In this document: piece by piece, positions 9,965 through 20,464 of the stretch
How positions within the stretch are numbered: position 1 is the first letter of the stretch
Layout: each line of letters starts with the position of its first letter
NCBI GenBank assembly: GCA_034770075.1
Contig: CM068385.1
Coordinates: 57,172,746-57,236,745, forward strand
From: Aralia elata
Taxonomy: Eukaryota > Streptophyta > Magnoliopsida > Apiales > Araliaceae
Direction: 5' to 3'
Length of the DNA stretch: 64,000 nucleotides
Notes under the pieces: model-generated
What the model was told of the DNA's origin: nothing
The model's database searches: none
Seen by the model: the letters and a program-made list of their open reading frames with translations, nothing else
Program-made: the position numbers and the translations under genes

Positions 9965-10710
9965 GGAACCGCTTCACCGAGTCGGAATTGAGGGGTTATG
10001 GAAACACCTCTCCATCCCTCTCCTGCAATATGAGGGCTCCTCCGGATATCACCTTCTTAATCACGAAAGGCCCCTCTCAGTTCGGGGCAAGCTTCCCTTT
10101 GGCTTCGCTTTTTTTTTTTTTTTTTTTTTTTTTTTAGAGAAGGCATGCCTTTCTTTAGCACTAGGTCATTTTCTTTGAACTTCTGAGGTCTTATCTTTTG
10201 TCGTAAGATCGAGAGATTCTTTGCTGATACAACTGGCCGCGTGAAATAGCAGTCACCCTTTTTTTCTCATCAATTAGGGCCAATTGGTCGTATCGACCTT
10301 GCATTCAACCCTCCTCGTTTATCTGAGCATCTCAACCTCAAATGGCAGAACTACCTCTATTCCGTATACCAGAGTGTAAGGGGTTGCCCCTGTAGAAATA
10401 CGCACCGATTTTCGGTACGCCAGCAGGGTGAAAGGTAGCAGATCCGGCCATCCCCGATGTTTAGCAGACATTCTCGCCATGATCTTCTTGATATTCTTAT
10501 TCGCAGCCTCCACTGCCCCATTCATCTTAGGACGGCAAATGACAAAATTGAGGTGTTTGATCTTGAACTGGTCATATAATTCCTTCATAAGGGTACTGCT
10601 CAAATTTTTGGCATTGTCGGAGACTAAGGCCTCAGGTTGCCCATATCGGCAAATGATATCTCCATACTGGCTTAACAGCTCTGTTTTCTGGCTAGGGGTC
10701 AGATCTGTTC
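9963..10710 (-). pseudogene. Integrase remnant of inner element fused to the start of RT
   Basis: Going down the minus strand from about 10700, the reading LTPSQKTELLSQYGD comes from the segment just before RT. It then passes directly into IICRYGQPEALVSDNAKNL of the integrase core, keeping the second catalytic Asp and the Glu in NGAVEAANK, and on to VYGIEVVLPFEVEM. RT, both RNases H, the zinc finger and the first catalytic Asp are missing. Downstream (9963-10318) the C-terminal domain is interrupted by a T run at about 10111-10135. It is not functional as an integrase. Confidence 0.8.
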
Positions 10711-11079
10711 CTATTTTGAGCTCTCTGGGTTTGTCAGGGGTTCCAATTTTTTATGGTGATGGTTTGGTTTGAGTTGGGTTTGGGGTTTGTCTTCGACCCA
10801 TCCTTTGATCTCGTCAGGCGTGCCGTCATTATCTGTCTCATCTTGCTCAATGCCCATTAAATCGAAATCCAGCCCAATATCAAAATCGTAGTCAACTTTC
10901 GAATTTGAAAAATCGTTTGTTAGGCAAGAGACACTCAAATTGGTACACCTGGCATGAAACAGAATGTTTGTCATATATATAAGGCATTTTCCTGCAATGA
11001 TCATCTTTAAGACAACATGACAAAATAACATAATCATGCAAAATTTTAAAATAAGGGACAACAACTGGCATCTACTCAT
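10711..11079 (-). pseudogene. Pre-RT linker segment of pol, joined to gag by deletion of protease
   Basis: The reading contains DYDFDIGLDFDLMGIEQDET and PDEIKGWVEDK, the acidic linker seen before RT in the other two copies (18426-18752 and about 56800-57069). Here it lies immediately after gag, so the whole protease and G-patch region (about 1.6 kb) is missing. No catalytic motif is present. Confidence 0.75.
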
Positions 11080-12642
11080 GGTCCTTCTTCATAACCTCTG
11101 GCTGCTCTACCACGATCTTCCCGCTATCGATCATATTCTGAATTTTGTGCTTCAGAGCCCAGCATTCCTGAGTATCATGACCAGGAGAACCCGAATGGTA
11201 CGCACACTTCTTACTCGGATCAAATTCTCCTCCTTTCGGATCAATTGGGGGTGCCAAAATCGCCTATCCTTCTCTGTGCTATCAATACCGCCAAAATCTG
11301 TTCAAGAGGCTCCCCAAGCGGGGTGAATACCCGATCTCTTGCTGTCTCAAATCTTCTTCGTTCGCACCGACCTTTGATAATTGAGATTATGTTGTCGGGG
11401 TGGCACAATTCTCTGTATTTGCACTGGAGGATTGTTCTCTGCCTTTCTAGATGATCCCTGCAGGATGAGGGAAACATCTTCCTCCTTTTTCTGTTGAATT
11501 CTACGGGAAGTGCTGCCATAGTTTCCACACTGGATTTGCTCCGCAACCACTTCCAGAGCTGTGAGGTCCCGGATCTTACCAGATTTTAACCCCATGTCCA
11601 CCATTTCTCCGTGTTTTATCATCTCGGCAAAAGGTCTCCCAATCCCCGATATCACCCGCTCATAATAGGGCGCCTCCTGAATGTCCACAAAGGTCATTAC
11701 CATTTCCGCCTCGTTCATTGGGGGATTCACCTGTGCAGCCATACCCCTCCATCGTTGTGCATAGTCCCTGAAAGATTCTTTTGGTTGCTTCTTGATTTTT
11801 GTCATTTGATATCTATCAGGGGCCATCTGGGCCTGAAAGTTGTATTGAGTTAAGAAGGTATGGGCCAACTCCTCCCAGTTGTGGATTCGGGCATTGTCAA
11901 GGCGGGCATACCAGATCCTTGCCTCCCCTGTTAAGCTTTTCTGGAATAGCTGCATCCTCAGCCCCTCGTCCTCGGCATAAGACCCGAGTTCTCCAATGTA
12001 TATTTTCAAGTGCGTGTAGGGGTCTCCCTTTCCATTGTATTTTTCGAACTCGGGGACCTTGAACTTCTCTGGATATCTGGTTACGGGGAAGACACACAGA
12101 TCTGAGTAATTAACCCTACCCAGGGAGCCTATGCCTCTTAGAGATTGGATGGTCTCCTCCATGTGTTTCATTTTTTTCCGAAGGTCGTCCGTGTCCCCTT
12201 CCTCTGGGATAGCAATCACGGTCCTGTTAGATATGGGAACGGCCTTTGGGATGACTGGCTCGTCCTTGAGTCGGGGTTGGTCATCTTTAAGCAGGTTTGC
12301 ACCATTTTTAGGAGGATTCTGGTCATCCCCTGGTGGTGGAATATTATGCGATCCTTGGTTTGACGGATCCTGTCTGATCAAGAACTGTTCCTTTAGCATT
12401 GTGGCCATTTCCATCATCTGTTTTTTGAAGTCATCAAACTCTTCCCGAGATATGGAACTATGATTAGGAATATCAGCCATTTCAGATGTAGAATTTTGGG
12501 CTTTCTTAGACTGCGAACGGGTTTGAGGAGCAATCCTGCGAAACAACGGTTCGAAGTTTAGTCTTGGGGAAATGAAAGAATGGATGCATGCTAAAACCGT
12601 AACCTTTTGTGTGTTTTTGGGTTTTTTAATCTTTTTCTGCAA
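11072..12642 (-). pseudogene. Gag of inner Tat element (two frame breaks)
   Basis: The main frame runs 12642-11347 (431 residues) and is homologous to the outer gag. It starts upstream of the conserved SISREEFDDFKKQM. The retrotransposon gag core follows: LGSYAEDEGLRMQLFQKSLT, ARIWYARLDNARIHNWEEL and ESFRDYAQRWRGMAAQV. One-base shifts near 11370 and 11250 move the rest into frames 11546-11241 and 11257-11072. The last holds a zinc knuckle with C-H-H-C spacing, CAYHSGSPGHDTQEC. Gag forms the virus-like particle. The shifts sit in short homopolymers and could be assembly errors, in which case gag would be intact. Confidence 0.82.
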
Positions 12643-13251
12643 AACAACTCGTTAGCGGTTCTTTATTGAAATAATACATGCTAGATATGATTTATGCTTC
12701 CCGTGTCGTTCCCTGCAAAACACAGAGGTTAGTATTTTCTTTTGACATAAAGGGGAAGCATATATGAATATGTTGCAATGGAATTATGGCATTTATACGC
12801 ATAAACGTAAAAGGGCATGAAGAGACTTATCCTGCGTTGGGTTAATCTGGGGCTGACCTATCCTAGGGTTACTCTCACGGGCTTTTCGGCATGAAGGTTC
12901 CCAAATCTTCGCAATCTACTCGTTTGAGCCCTTTCGATTGGAGCGGATTTGAGTGGTGCGTTTCCTGAGCCATCTCCGGGGAGCAGCCCCTTCGAGTCCA
13001 GTAATAAGCAACCGACAGGTTCGCCTCAGGAGGAGGTACTCTCTCAACATACATTCACATTCATCGTCCTCACCGTATGCAAATGATTACTTTAAAGTAA
13101 AACAAATCCATTCAATCATTCATTCATTGGACAAAAGGCACACATTCACACACAACAATAAGTAAAACAAGTCAAAATATCGCACGTACATTTATGAATT
13201 TTAGAGGATAGGATAACATCAAGATTTGAACGCGGCTTAAGCCCTCTAATG
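12643..13251 (-). other. Leader of inner Tat element between primer site and gag
   Basis: This is non-coding and conserved with 21952-22720 in the outer element, including a GGATTTGAGTGGTGCGTTTC segment. It presumably holds the packaging and untranslated leader. No separate gene is visible. Confidence 0.6.
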
Positions 13252-13269
13252 TCCCCAGCAGAGTCGCCA
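13252..13269 (-). other. Primer binding site of inner element (tRNA-Arg type)
   Basis: In element orientation TGGCGACTCTGCTGGGGA lies two bases inside the 5' LTR. Its complement ends GAGTCGCCA, which fits the 3' end of a plant tRNA-Arg as I recall it. tRNA-Arg priming is known for Ogre/Tat elements. The outer copy differs at one base (GACTCCGC). Confidence 0.7.
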
Positions 13270-13271
13270 GC

Positions 13272-13640
13272 TGTCGACGCCGGGTTTTTCCGCTTAATGC
13301 GGTAATTGTCCTTTTCCAATTTTTTAGCCTTTTGATTAGATGATTTTTTTGAAAAGGTCGGCATTGATGTCGACGGGGTTTTGAAAGATCGCTTTTATGA
13401 TGAGCCAATTAACCAGAGTCGCCAGTTGGTATATTTGAAATGGATGTACCAACTCATCCGAGTTTTTGTTTTTTTTATAAATCGCTGGCTCATATGTGAC
13501 TCCGAATTAATTGGTCTGCGAATCGAGATTCATAGAGTTCGGGGGCTTGCTTAAGTGAGGGGAAGGTGTTAGGCACCCCTCGACTTCCGTGAAACACGGT
13601 TACCGCAATCTTGATGCTTTCCTATCCTTTAATTCATGAA

Positions 13641-13671
<31 letters not shown>

Positions 13672-15345
13672 TGTGCCTATATGAATGTTGTGGTGAGTTT
13701 ATATGAAAGAATCATTTGGATTTTTTTGTAGGGAAAGTCGTGCTTTAATTTGAGAACGCTTCAGAATGTCTTTTCGGTTTATACGAGAAAGCTTTATTTT
13801 TTATTAGAAAGGTTTGATTTTAATTGTCAAAACTACAAGGTTTTCATTAGGTGTTGTTTTGGCAAAACAAGAGTTTTAAACCTTCATCAAAATAGGAATC
13901 GAGACCTATACGTTGCTTTCGTAACTCAAACAATGGGCAACTTCTAGAATCTCTTTAACCCTATGCACAACGGTTTAATAAAACGCCATTTATTTACAAA
14001 ATCAATTTGTGTGATGTTTTGGAAAACGATTTTTTCTTTGCCTTCTCGTTAAAGAGGAATCAACATTCATTTGCACTTTCAATTTCTTATCCTCGTGATG
14101 CTAATACCCTACTTTGATTGATTTTATGAAAATCTTATCGTTTAACTTTGAAATCAATTTCGTGTCATAAATCAAATCAAGCATAAACACGCGTCGGGGC
14201 TATTCATGGGCATGTAAGCCATCAAAATAACCCCAAACGCCTACAATCACAAGTTTCATTATTTCGGAGCCTTAAACACGATTCTCGCCTTGGCGTCGTT
14301 TTAAGGCCCGACGATTACATATTTACAATGAAAGGTGCATCGAATTTATTACATATATCAAAAGATGTCCATCATCGGATTTGGACCACGGGGTCGTTTT
14401 CCTAGGCTCACATCCAAAATCGCCACACACCCACAAGATCCTAAGAATAGCAATCTAAACAGTCTATGCACAATACATCATTACAACGAGCTAAAATTCA
14501 CCAAATGGATATCATCGGGCCATTAGGAGGAATTTCGTTCCATTTTAGAAACCTCACTAATAGTCCTCAATCCATAGATCCACAACAATATACAAGAAAA
14601 ACTACATTTAATTTAACCAAACAATATGATATAAATTGCTAGAACAAAGGGAATTTTCACCTTGCAAATGATCTCAAATGGATGTGAACTTGTGTATTTG
14701 ACTAAGATAAGGAGTATATTTGGTACAATCAAAATCAAAGAATATAAATCCTCTCTCTTTTTCTCTCTTTTCTTCCTATTTGATTGCAAAATTTGCTCCT
14801 TTTTCTCTCTATTTCCGTGTTCTTGCTGCTGCAGAATTCTTCTTTTTTCAATTCTCTTCAACCTCCTGTATGCTGTCCGAAGCTGTGCTTAAATAGGCTG
14901 GCCAGAGCCAGCCGCAGATCTATCTGCGGCTGGCCGCAGATGGATCTGCGGCTGGCCAGCTGGCACGCCTCCCATCGCACTCAGCCGGTAGTGCTGATTT
15001 GCTGGTTTCCGTGCTGGCGCACTCACTTGGCCGCAGATCTATCCGCGGCTGTCGGGCTTGACTTTCTCGAATTTCGTGTCACGCCTCGATTTTCGTGCCG
15101 CAACGTCAGTTTTTGCTGACAGGCTCGTATTTTACAGTCCGGGAATCATTGAGAAGTGCGCCACATCTTCCGGGAATGCCAAATTCGGATAGCCCTGCTA
15201 TCATGTCGATTTCGGCTGCAAACTATCAGGGTGGCGTCGAGTGTCCGTACTTTTTTCCATCTTTTGCTCTCGCATGCCGATCCTTTTGACGAATTTGCCC
15301 TCCTGTCAAGGTTAGTATACGAAATGCAAAATTTGGGTGTCTACA
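13272..15345 (-). repeat. 5' LTR of inner Tat element
   Basis: 2074 bp, with the same TG/CA ends as 4668-6769 and close to identical to it. The differences are mostly small indels concentrated after about 14800. This implies a recent insertion. The outer flank is CTTCC followed directly by outer-element integrase. Confidence 0.93.
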
Positions 15346-15350
15346 CTTCC
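15346..15350. repeat. Target-site duplication (right copy) of inner element
   Basis: CTTCC matches 4663-4667. The two flanks together restore a continuous integrase reading frame, which confirms the insertion point. Confidence 0.85.
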
Positions 15351-16131
15351 CCTTGGCTTCGTCCTGACAAGGCATGACTCTTTTTAGCACCAAATCATTT
15401 TCCTTGAACTTCCGAGGTCTCATCTTTTTGTCGTATGATCGAGAGATTCTTTGCTGATATAGCCGACCGTGCAAAACAGCAGCCACCCTCCTTTCATCAA
15501 TTAGGGTCAATTGGTCATATCGACTTTGCATCCAATCTTCCTCGCTTATCTGAGCATCGATCAATATTCTGAGGGATGCCATCTCAACCTCAACTGGCAG
15601 AACAGCCTCCATTCCATATACCAAAGCATAAGGGGTTGCCCCTGTAGAAGTACGCGTTGACGTTCTGTATGCCAGCAAGGTGAGGGGTAGCAGATCCGGC
15701 CATCCCCGATGATTAGCAGACATTTTCGCCATGATCTTCTTGATGTTCTTATTGGCAGCCTCCACTGCCCCATTCATTTTGGGACGGTAAATGACAGAAT
15801 TGAGGTGTTTGATCTTAAACTGGTCGCACAATCCCTTCATGAGGGCGTTGTTCAAATTCTTGGCATTGTCGGAGACCAAAACCTCAGGTTGCCCGTATCG
15901 ACAAATGACATTATTCCTGATGAAACCAACGATGACCTCCTGAGTTACTTTGGGGAAAGAAGCTGCCTCTACCCATTTGGTGAAGTAATCGATCATGACG
16001 AAAACGAATCGCTGTCCGTTGCTTGCTTTGGGCTCTATCGGTCCGATTACATCCATGCCCCACATTGAAAATGGCCACGGGGAAGTCATACAGTGCAGTT
16101 CATTGGGAGGCGTATGGATCACATTACCGTG
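15346..16131 (-). pseudogene. Integrase core of outer Tat element
   Basis: The frame contains the catalytic triad in context: Asp in WGMDVIGPIEPKA, Asp in VLVSDNAKNLNNAL, and Glu in NGAVEAANKNIKKI. GATPYALVYGMEAVLPVEVE and the start of the C-terminal domain follow. The reading frame would run on into LTR sequence, but the true coding ends at 15346 where the inner element is inserted. The remaining 46 codons lie at 4528-4667. An in-frame TAG just upstream (Gln in the intact copy, CYQCQAHGN) separates it from the zinc-finger part. Confidence 0.88.
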
Positions 16132-17265
16132 CGCCTAGCATTGGTAACACCGTTTGACATGATCATCGCAGTCGGCTTTCATCGTTAACCAATAATGCCC
16201 CGTTCTCAAGATCTTTTTGGCCAGCATCGGTCCACTCATGTGTGGCCCACACACTCCACCATGTATTTCGTTCATAATCCTTTGGGCCTGTGTCTCATCT
16301 ACGCATTGCAACAGTCCCAACCCAGCATCCCTCTTGTAGAGTAAATCCCCACTCAGGTAAAATTTCATTGCCATCTTTTGAATTCTCATCCTCTCTGCTC
16401 GGCTCGCCTGGTCGGGAATGGATCTATCCCTCAGGTACTCCCTTATGTCGTGATACCAAGGCTGCTTTGGCAGAACCACCTCGTCTGATAATACTGCAAT
16501 ATGTTCCTCGTATGCCGGGGTATTCTGTACTGCTATCTCAATCTGTGGAACATCTTTTCTTTTGATTATATGGATTAAGGACACCAGGGTTGCCAACTCA
16601 TTCGCAAAATCATTCCGTCCACGGGGAATATGTCGGAAAGCGATATCTTTGAACTCTTGCATCAACTGGGTAACACAACGATGGTATGGAAGTAACCGAA
16701 GCTCTTTAGTGTTGTACACCCTGACCACTTGTCTGATTACCAGTTCTGAATCCCCAAACACTGCTAATCTCTTCACTCCCATATCGCGGGCAAAACGGAG
16801 TCCCAATATACATCCCTCGTATTCAGCGGTGTTGTTCGAATTGTTGAATTTCAGTTTAGTGGCCACAGGGTATTGCTCTCCGGTGATAGAGACCAGAACT
16901 GCTCCGGCTCCTGCCCCCTCAGCATTCATGGCACCATCAAAATACAGCTTCCAGAACTGCCCCTCGTCATCACATTTCGTGTGTGATACCCAAAATATAT
17001 CTTCGCCCAGCAGAGGAGTTTCTAATGGCTCCATCCCTCCTAACGGCGTTTCCGCCAACTGATCCGCGATTCCCTGCCCCTTCATAGCTTTCTGAGTTAC
17101 GTATACCATGTCGAACTGTTGTAAGATTAATTGCCATCTTGACAATCGACAGTTCAGCATGGGCCTTTCAAAGATATATTTCAAGGGATCCATTCTTGAT
17201 ATCAGGTACGTGGTATGCCCATGGAGGTAGTGCTGTAATCTCCCTGTAGCCCAAGCAGAGCACAA
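16132..17265 (-). pseudogene. RNase H end, archaeal-type RNase H and integrase zinc finger of outer Tat element
   Basis: The frame starts in RNase H (RLQHYLHGHTTYLISRMDPL) and passes a linker. It then enters a second RNase H: Asp in LYFDGAMNAEG, Glu in NNTAEYEGC, Asp in VFGDSELVIRQV. The last acidic position, NDFADALA in the third copy, is NDFANELA here. An H-H-C-C finger follows, with HGGVCGPHMSGPM and DCDDHVKRCYQC. It ends at a TAG that replaces Gln. The second RNase H is diagnostic of Tat elements. Confidence 0.87.
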
Positions 17266-18407
17266 CAGGTCTTCTCGATGGGAGTGTAATTCTGTTCACA
17301 TTGGCTAAATCTCTTGCTGAGGTAATAGATGGCCTGCTCTTTACCTGCCTCATTCTTCTGTCCCAGCATACATCCCATCGCGATGGCATTGACCGATATA
17401 TACATAAACAGAGGGATCCCATTCTTCGGGGGTACCAGCACTGGTACCTCTGTCAGCTGTTTTTTAATGGTCTGAAAAGCCTCCTGACATTGCACATTCC
17501 ATTCCTGTGAAGCACCTTTCCTTAACAGTTTGAAAATCGGCTCGCATGTAGTCGTTAGGTGGGATATGAAACGGCTGATGAAGTTTATTCTTCCGAGGAA
17601 TCCTCTTATCTCCTTCTCTGTGTGAGGTGTCGGCATATCCACAATGGCCTTAATCTTTGCAGGATCCAACTCAATGCCTCAATCACTAACCAGGAATCCC
17701 AAGAGCTTACCCGACTGCACTCCGAAAGCACACTTTGCTGGATTGAGCTTCAAATTATACTTTCTGAGCCGATCGAATAGCTTTTTGAGATGGGTTATAT
17801 GATCAGATTCTACCCTTGACTTCACGATAATGTCATCCACGTAGACCTCAATCTCCTTGTGCATCATGTCATGGAACAGGGCCATCATGGCTCTCTGATA
17901 AGTAGCCCCCGCATTGGTGAGACCGAAGGCCAATCGCCTATAGCAGAAAGTGCCCCATGGGGTGATGAACGCGGTCTTTTCCCGATCTTCCTCTGCCACC
18001 ATTATCTGATGATATCCCGCAAAGCAATCAACAAACGAGTACATTTCGTACTGGGCTGTGTTATCCACCAGGATGTGTATGAAAGGCACCGGGAAGTTAT
18101 CCTTGAGACTGGCCTTATTTAGATCCCTATAATCTACACATACTCTCACCTTCCCTCCAGGCTTAGCCACTGGGACTACATTGGACAGCCACTCTGGGTA
18201 AGTGGACACCATAATGATTCCCGCCCTGAACTGTTTGATAATTTCTTCCTTCACTTTTAAGCTCCACTCCGGCTTCAACTTTCTTAATTTTTGCTTGACA
18301 GGCCTGAAACCCTCCTTGATGGGCAATCGGTGTACCACAATATCGGTGGACAATCCGATCATATCCTCATGAGACCAGGCAAAGACATCCTCGTATTGGC
18401 TTAGCAA
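17202..18407 (-). pseudogene. Reverse transcriptase and RNase H of outer Tat element
   Basis: RT motifs are clear: VCVDYRDLNKASLKDNFPVP, FVDCFAGYHQI, WGTFCYRRLAFGLTNAGATY and the active site YVDDIIVKS. After GKLLGFLVSD a TGA replaces the Arg codon of the third copy (CGA to TGA). The frame resumes at GIELDPAKIKAIVDMP and continues through the connection and RNase H region. A frameshift near 17230-17265 follows. RT would copy element RNA into DNA, but this copy is dead. Confidence 0.9.
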
Positions 18408-18752
18408 CTCAGTTATTTCTGCTTTCTAGCGAAGGGTAAGGTCTGTCCCTATCTTGAGTTCCTTGGGTGCGTTGGGGGTTCCAATATCTATGGTGATGGT
18501 TTGGTCTAGGTTGGGTTTGGGTTTATCCTCGACCCATCCTTTGATCTCATCAGGCGCGTCGTCGTAATCTGTCTCGTCTTGCTCAATGCCCATCAAATCG
18601 AAATCCAGCTCAATGTCAAAATCATAATCATCATTCAAATTTGAAAGACCGTTTGTTAGGCAAGGATTACTCAAATTGGTACACCTGACATGAAACAAAA
18701 TACTTGTCATATATAAGTTATTTTCCACGACGATCACATTTTCAGATAACAT
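18408..18752 (-). pseudogene. Acidic linker between protease and RT, outer element
   Basis: It contains DYDFDIELDFDLMGIEQDET and DEIKGWVEDKPKPNLD, the same linker as in the other two copies. It ends at a TAG where the third copy has Gln (TPNQKVEMTKLL). No enzyme motif is visible. It probably belongs to the pol polyprotein upstream of RT. Confidence 0.7.
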
Positions 18753-18847
18753 GAAGAAACGACATAATTATGCTAAATACAAAACAACAACAAAAATAAA
18801 CTTCTTCATCATCCCATCCTCTGGGTCTACCACCCTGATGTCGGGTT

Positions 18848-20464
18848 TTACCCTTGTTTGGATATCACTGGTTTCATGGTCCAGTTGTCGACGGTCAGGT
18901 CATATGAAATTCGTTGGATGAAAGGGGGCTTCACATCGGACACTTCCCCGATGACCACGACCACATCGTCTGAGTCTCCTTTCATACCTTCCTTAGGAAT
19001 AATCAACCCTGCCCAATCGATGATAGGCACACCTTGTTGGGCTCCCGGTGTGGCAACATTCTTCCCCTCCTCATTGCTTGTTAACTGTCCGGGGATATAG
19101 CACTGGGTTTCGAACTTTTTCGCGACCTCCTGTAGGAAACTTTCCCTCTTGGCTGACTCATCATTTGTGGGGGATAAATCTTCACCCCTTGTTCCAGTCA
19201 CAAGCTCGCTAGTCCCCTGTTCATTTTTGACCTTGGTCACCAGACTGCCAACTAGTCGAATCGGAGCCATGCCTTGAGGGTGTCTCCGTGTTGTGCCCTC
19301 ATGATATCCCAAACCTGCTTTGCCTACCTGATGGGGTAGTTGAACGGGCTTGGTGATTCCTTGACTGCTCTTCCCTAACCCCTGTCCTGGTTGAAATTTC
19401 ATTTTTATCATCTCCTTTGCAACGAAGGTAAGTTCTGGAGAGACCCTAGGTTTCACGGCTGGGGCTCCCAGGCATCTGTAGTAGGGAGTACTGATTTCCA
19501 GTGCCTGAAAGCTGGCAGGTGCCGCCGACTCATCCACGTTAATCACTGGCAGACCACTCCTGGGAGGAGAAGGGTCATCACATTCTGCCGATATCGTTAC
19601 CAAATTCCCATCGATGATTAGTTTGATTTGTTGGTGTAGCGTGGAAGGAACTGCCCCGGCCATGTGTATCCACGGCCTTCCCAATAACAGGTTATAGCTG
19701 GCCGCAATGTCTAGGACCTGGAAAGAGATATCAAAAGTACAAGGTCCTATTTCCACCGGCAATTCTATCTCTCCAATTGTATCCCTCCGAGAACCATCGA
19801 AGGCTCGCACCACTACATGACTGGCCCGCAGGCGCTTGGGATTAATGTTCATCTTCTGCAATGTACTGAGGGGACAGATATTCAATGCCGACCCCCCATC
19901 GATCAGCACCCCATTCATGATATACCCTGAGGAGATTACCGCAATATGTAGCGGTTTTCGATGCCCCCTTCCCTCCTTGGGGATATCGTCATCTGTAAAT
20001 GATATCACATCACTCTCCAACAGGTGGTCCACCAGATGGCTGAAACTTTCCCTGCTAATTTCTTTGGGAACGTATGCCTCCTCCAGGACTTTCGCCAGGG
20101 TTTTGCAGTGATCATTGGACGATAACACCAAGTCCATGATTGATGTCAGGGTTGACCCCTCGCTTAATACCTGGATCCCACTTGCTTCCGGATGATCCAT
20201 CCTCTTCAAGAATTCTATGGCCTTCTCCTCGGAGATCTCTTCATTTTTCTTTGTTTTGTTCTCAAGGACTCGCCCAGGAAGATACAAAGGATTTCCCCTT
20301 GCTGTCACGGAAGCACAACTGGCCGCTTCCTCTGACACGCCCCCATAGTTCCATGGTACCGTCTTTAGACTGTGGACAGGGATTTGTGGCCTTGCTGCAA
20401 GGATGAGGGGTCTCGGAGCTGCTAACTTGACAGGCCCCTCCGTGGTATTTCTACTCACACCCAC
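18848..20464 (-). CDS. Protease region of outer Tat element with G-patch-like segment
   Basis: The open frame is about 538 codons. The retropepsin active site is VLIDGGSALNICPLSTL near residue 190, followed by the flap region and the LLLGRPWIH motif typical of Gypsy aspartic proteases. Downstream, KMKFQPGQGLGKSSQGI and AGLGYHEG resemble a G-patch, a Gly-rich RNA-binding module known in some retroelement proteases. The frame begins at or near a GTG that overlaps the gag stop and is in the -1 frame relative to gag, so either a frameshift joins them or an indel separates them here. The protease would process the Gag-Pol polyprotein. Confidence 0.82.
   Translation of the reverse strand: MGVSRNTTEGPVKLAAPRPLILAARPQIPVHSLKTVPWNYGGVSEEAASCASVTARGNPLYLPGRVLENKTKKNEEISEEKAIEFLKRMDHPEASGIQVLSEGSTLTSIMDLVLSSNDHCKTLAKVLEEAYVPKEISRESFSHLVDHLLESDVISFTDDDIPKEGRGHRKPLHIAVISSGYIMNGVLIDGGSALNICPLSTLQKMNINPKRLRASHVVVRAFDGSRRDTIGEIELPVEIGPCTFDISFQVLDIAASYNLLLGRPWIHMAGAVPSTLHQQIKLIIDGNLVTISAECDDPSPPRSGLPVINVDESAAPASFQALEISTPYYRCLGAPAVKPRVSPELTFVAKEMIKMKFQPGQGLGKSSQGITKPVQLPHQVGKAGLGYHEGTTRRHPQGMAPIRLVGSLVTKVKNEQGTSELVTGTRGEDLSPTNDESAKRESFLQEVAKKFETQCYIPGQLTSNEEGKNVATPGAQQGVPIIDWAGLIIPKEGMKGDSDDVVVVIGEVSDVKPPFIQRISYDLTVDNWTMKPVISKQG

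Larger units (their letters stand above)
4668..15345 (-). mobile_element. Inner Tat element, about 10.7 kb, non-autonomous (gag only), inserted in outer integrase
   Basis: The element is bounded by two nearly identical LTRs (4668-6769 and 13272-15345) and the duplication CTTCC. In element direction it has primer site (13252-13269), gag (12642-11072), a pre-RT linker (11079-10711), a short RT-integrase fusion remnant (10700-10319), an integrase end with T tracts, a DUF7745 fragment, a 91-bp tandem array, and a polypurine tract. Protease, RT, RNase H and the integrase zinc finger are gone. It has the signals needed for mobilisation in trans. I infer that a related autonomous copy supplied the enzymes. 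Confidence 0.9.

Noticed and set aside
16290..20406. Several plus-strand open frames of 70-170 codons opposite pol
   Set aside because: They mirror strongly coding minus-strand pol and gag and have no features of their own.
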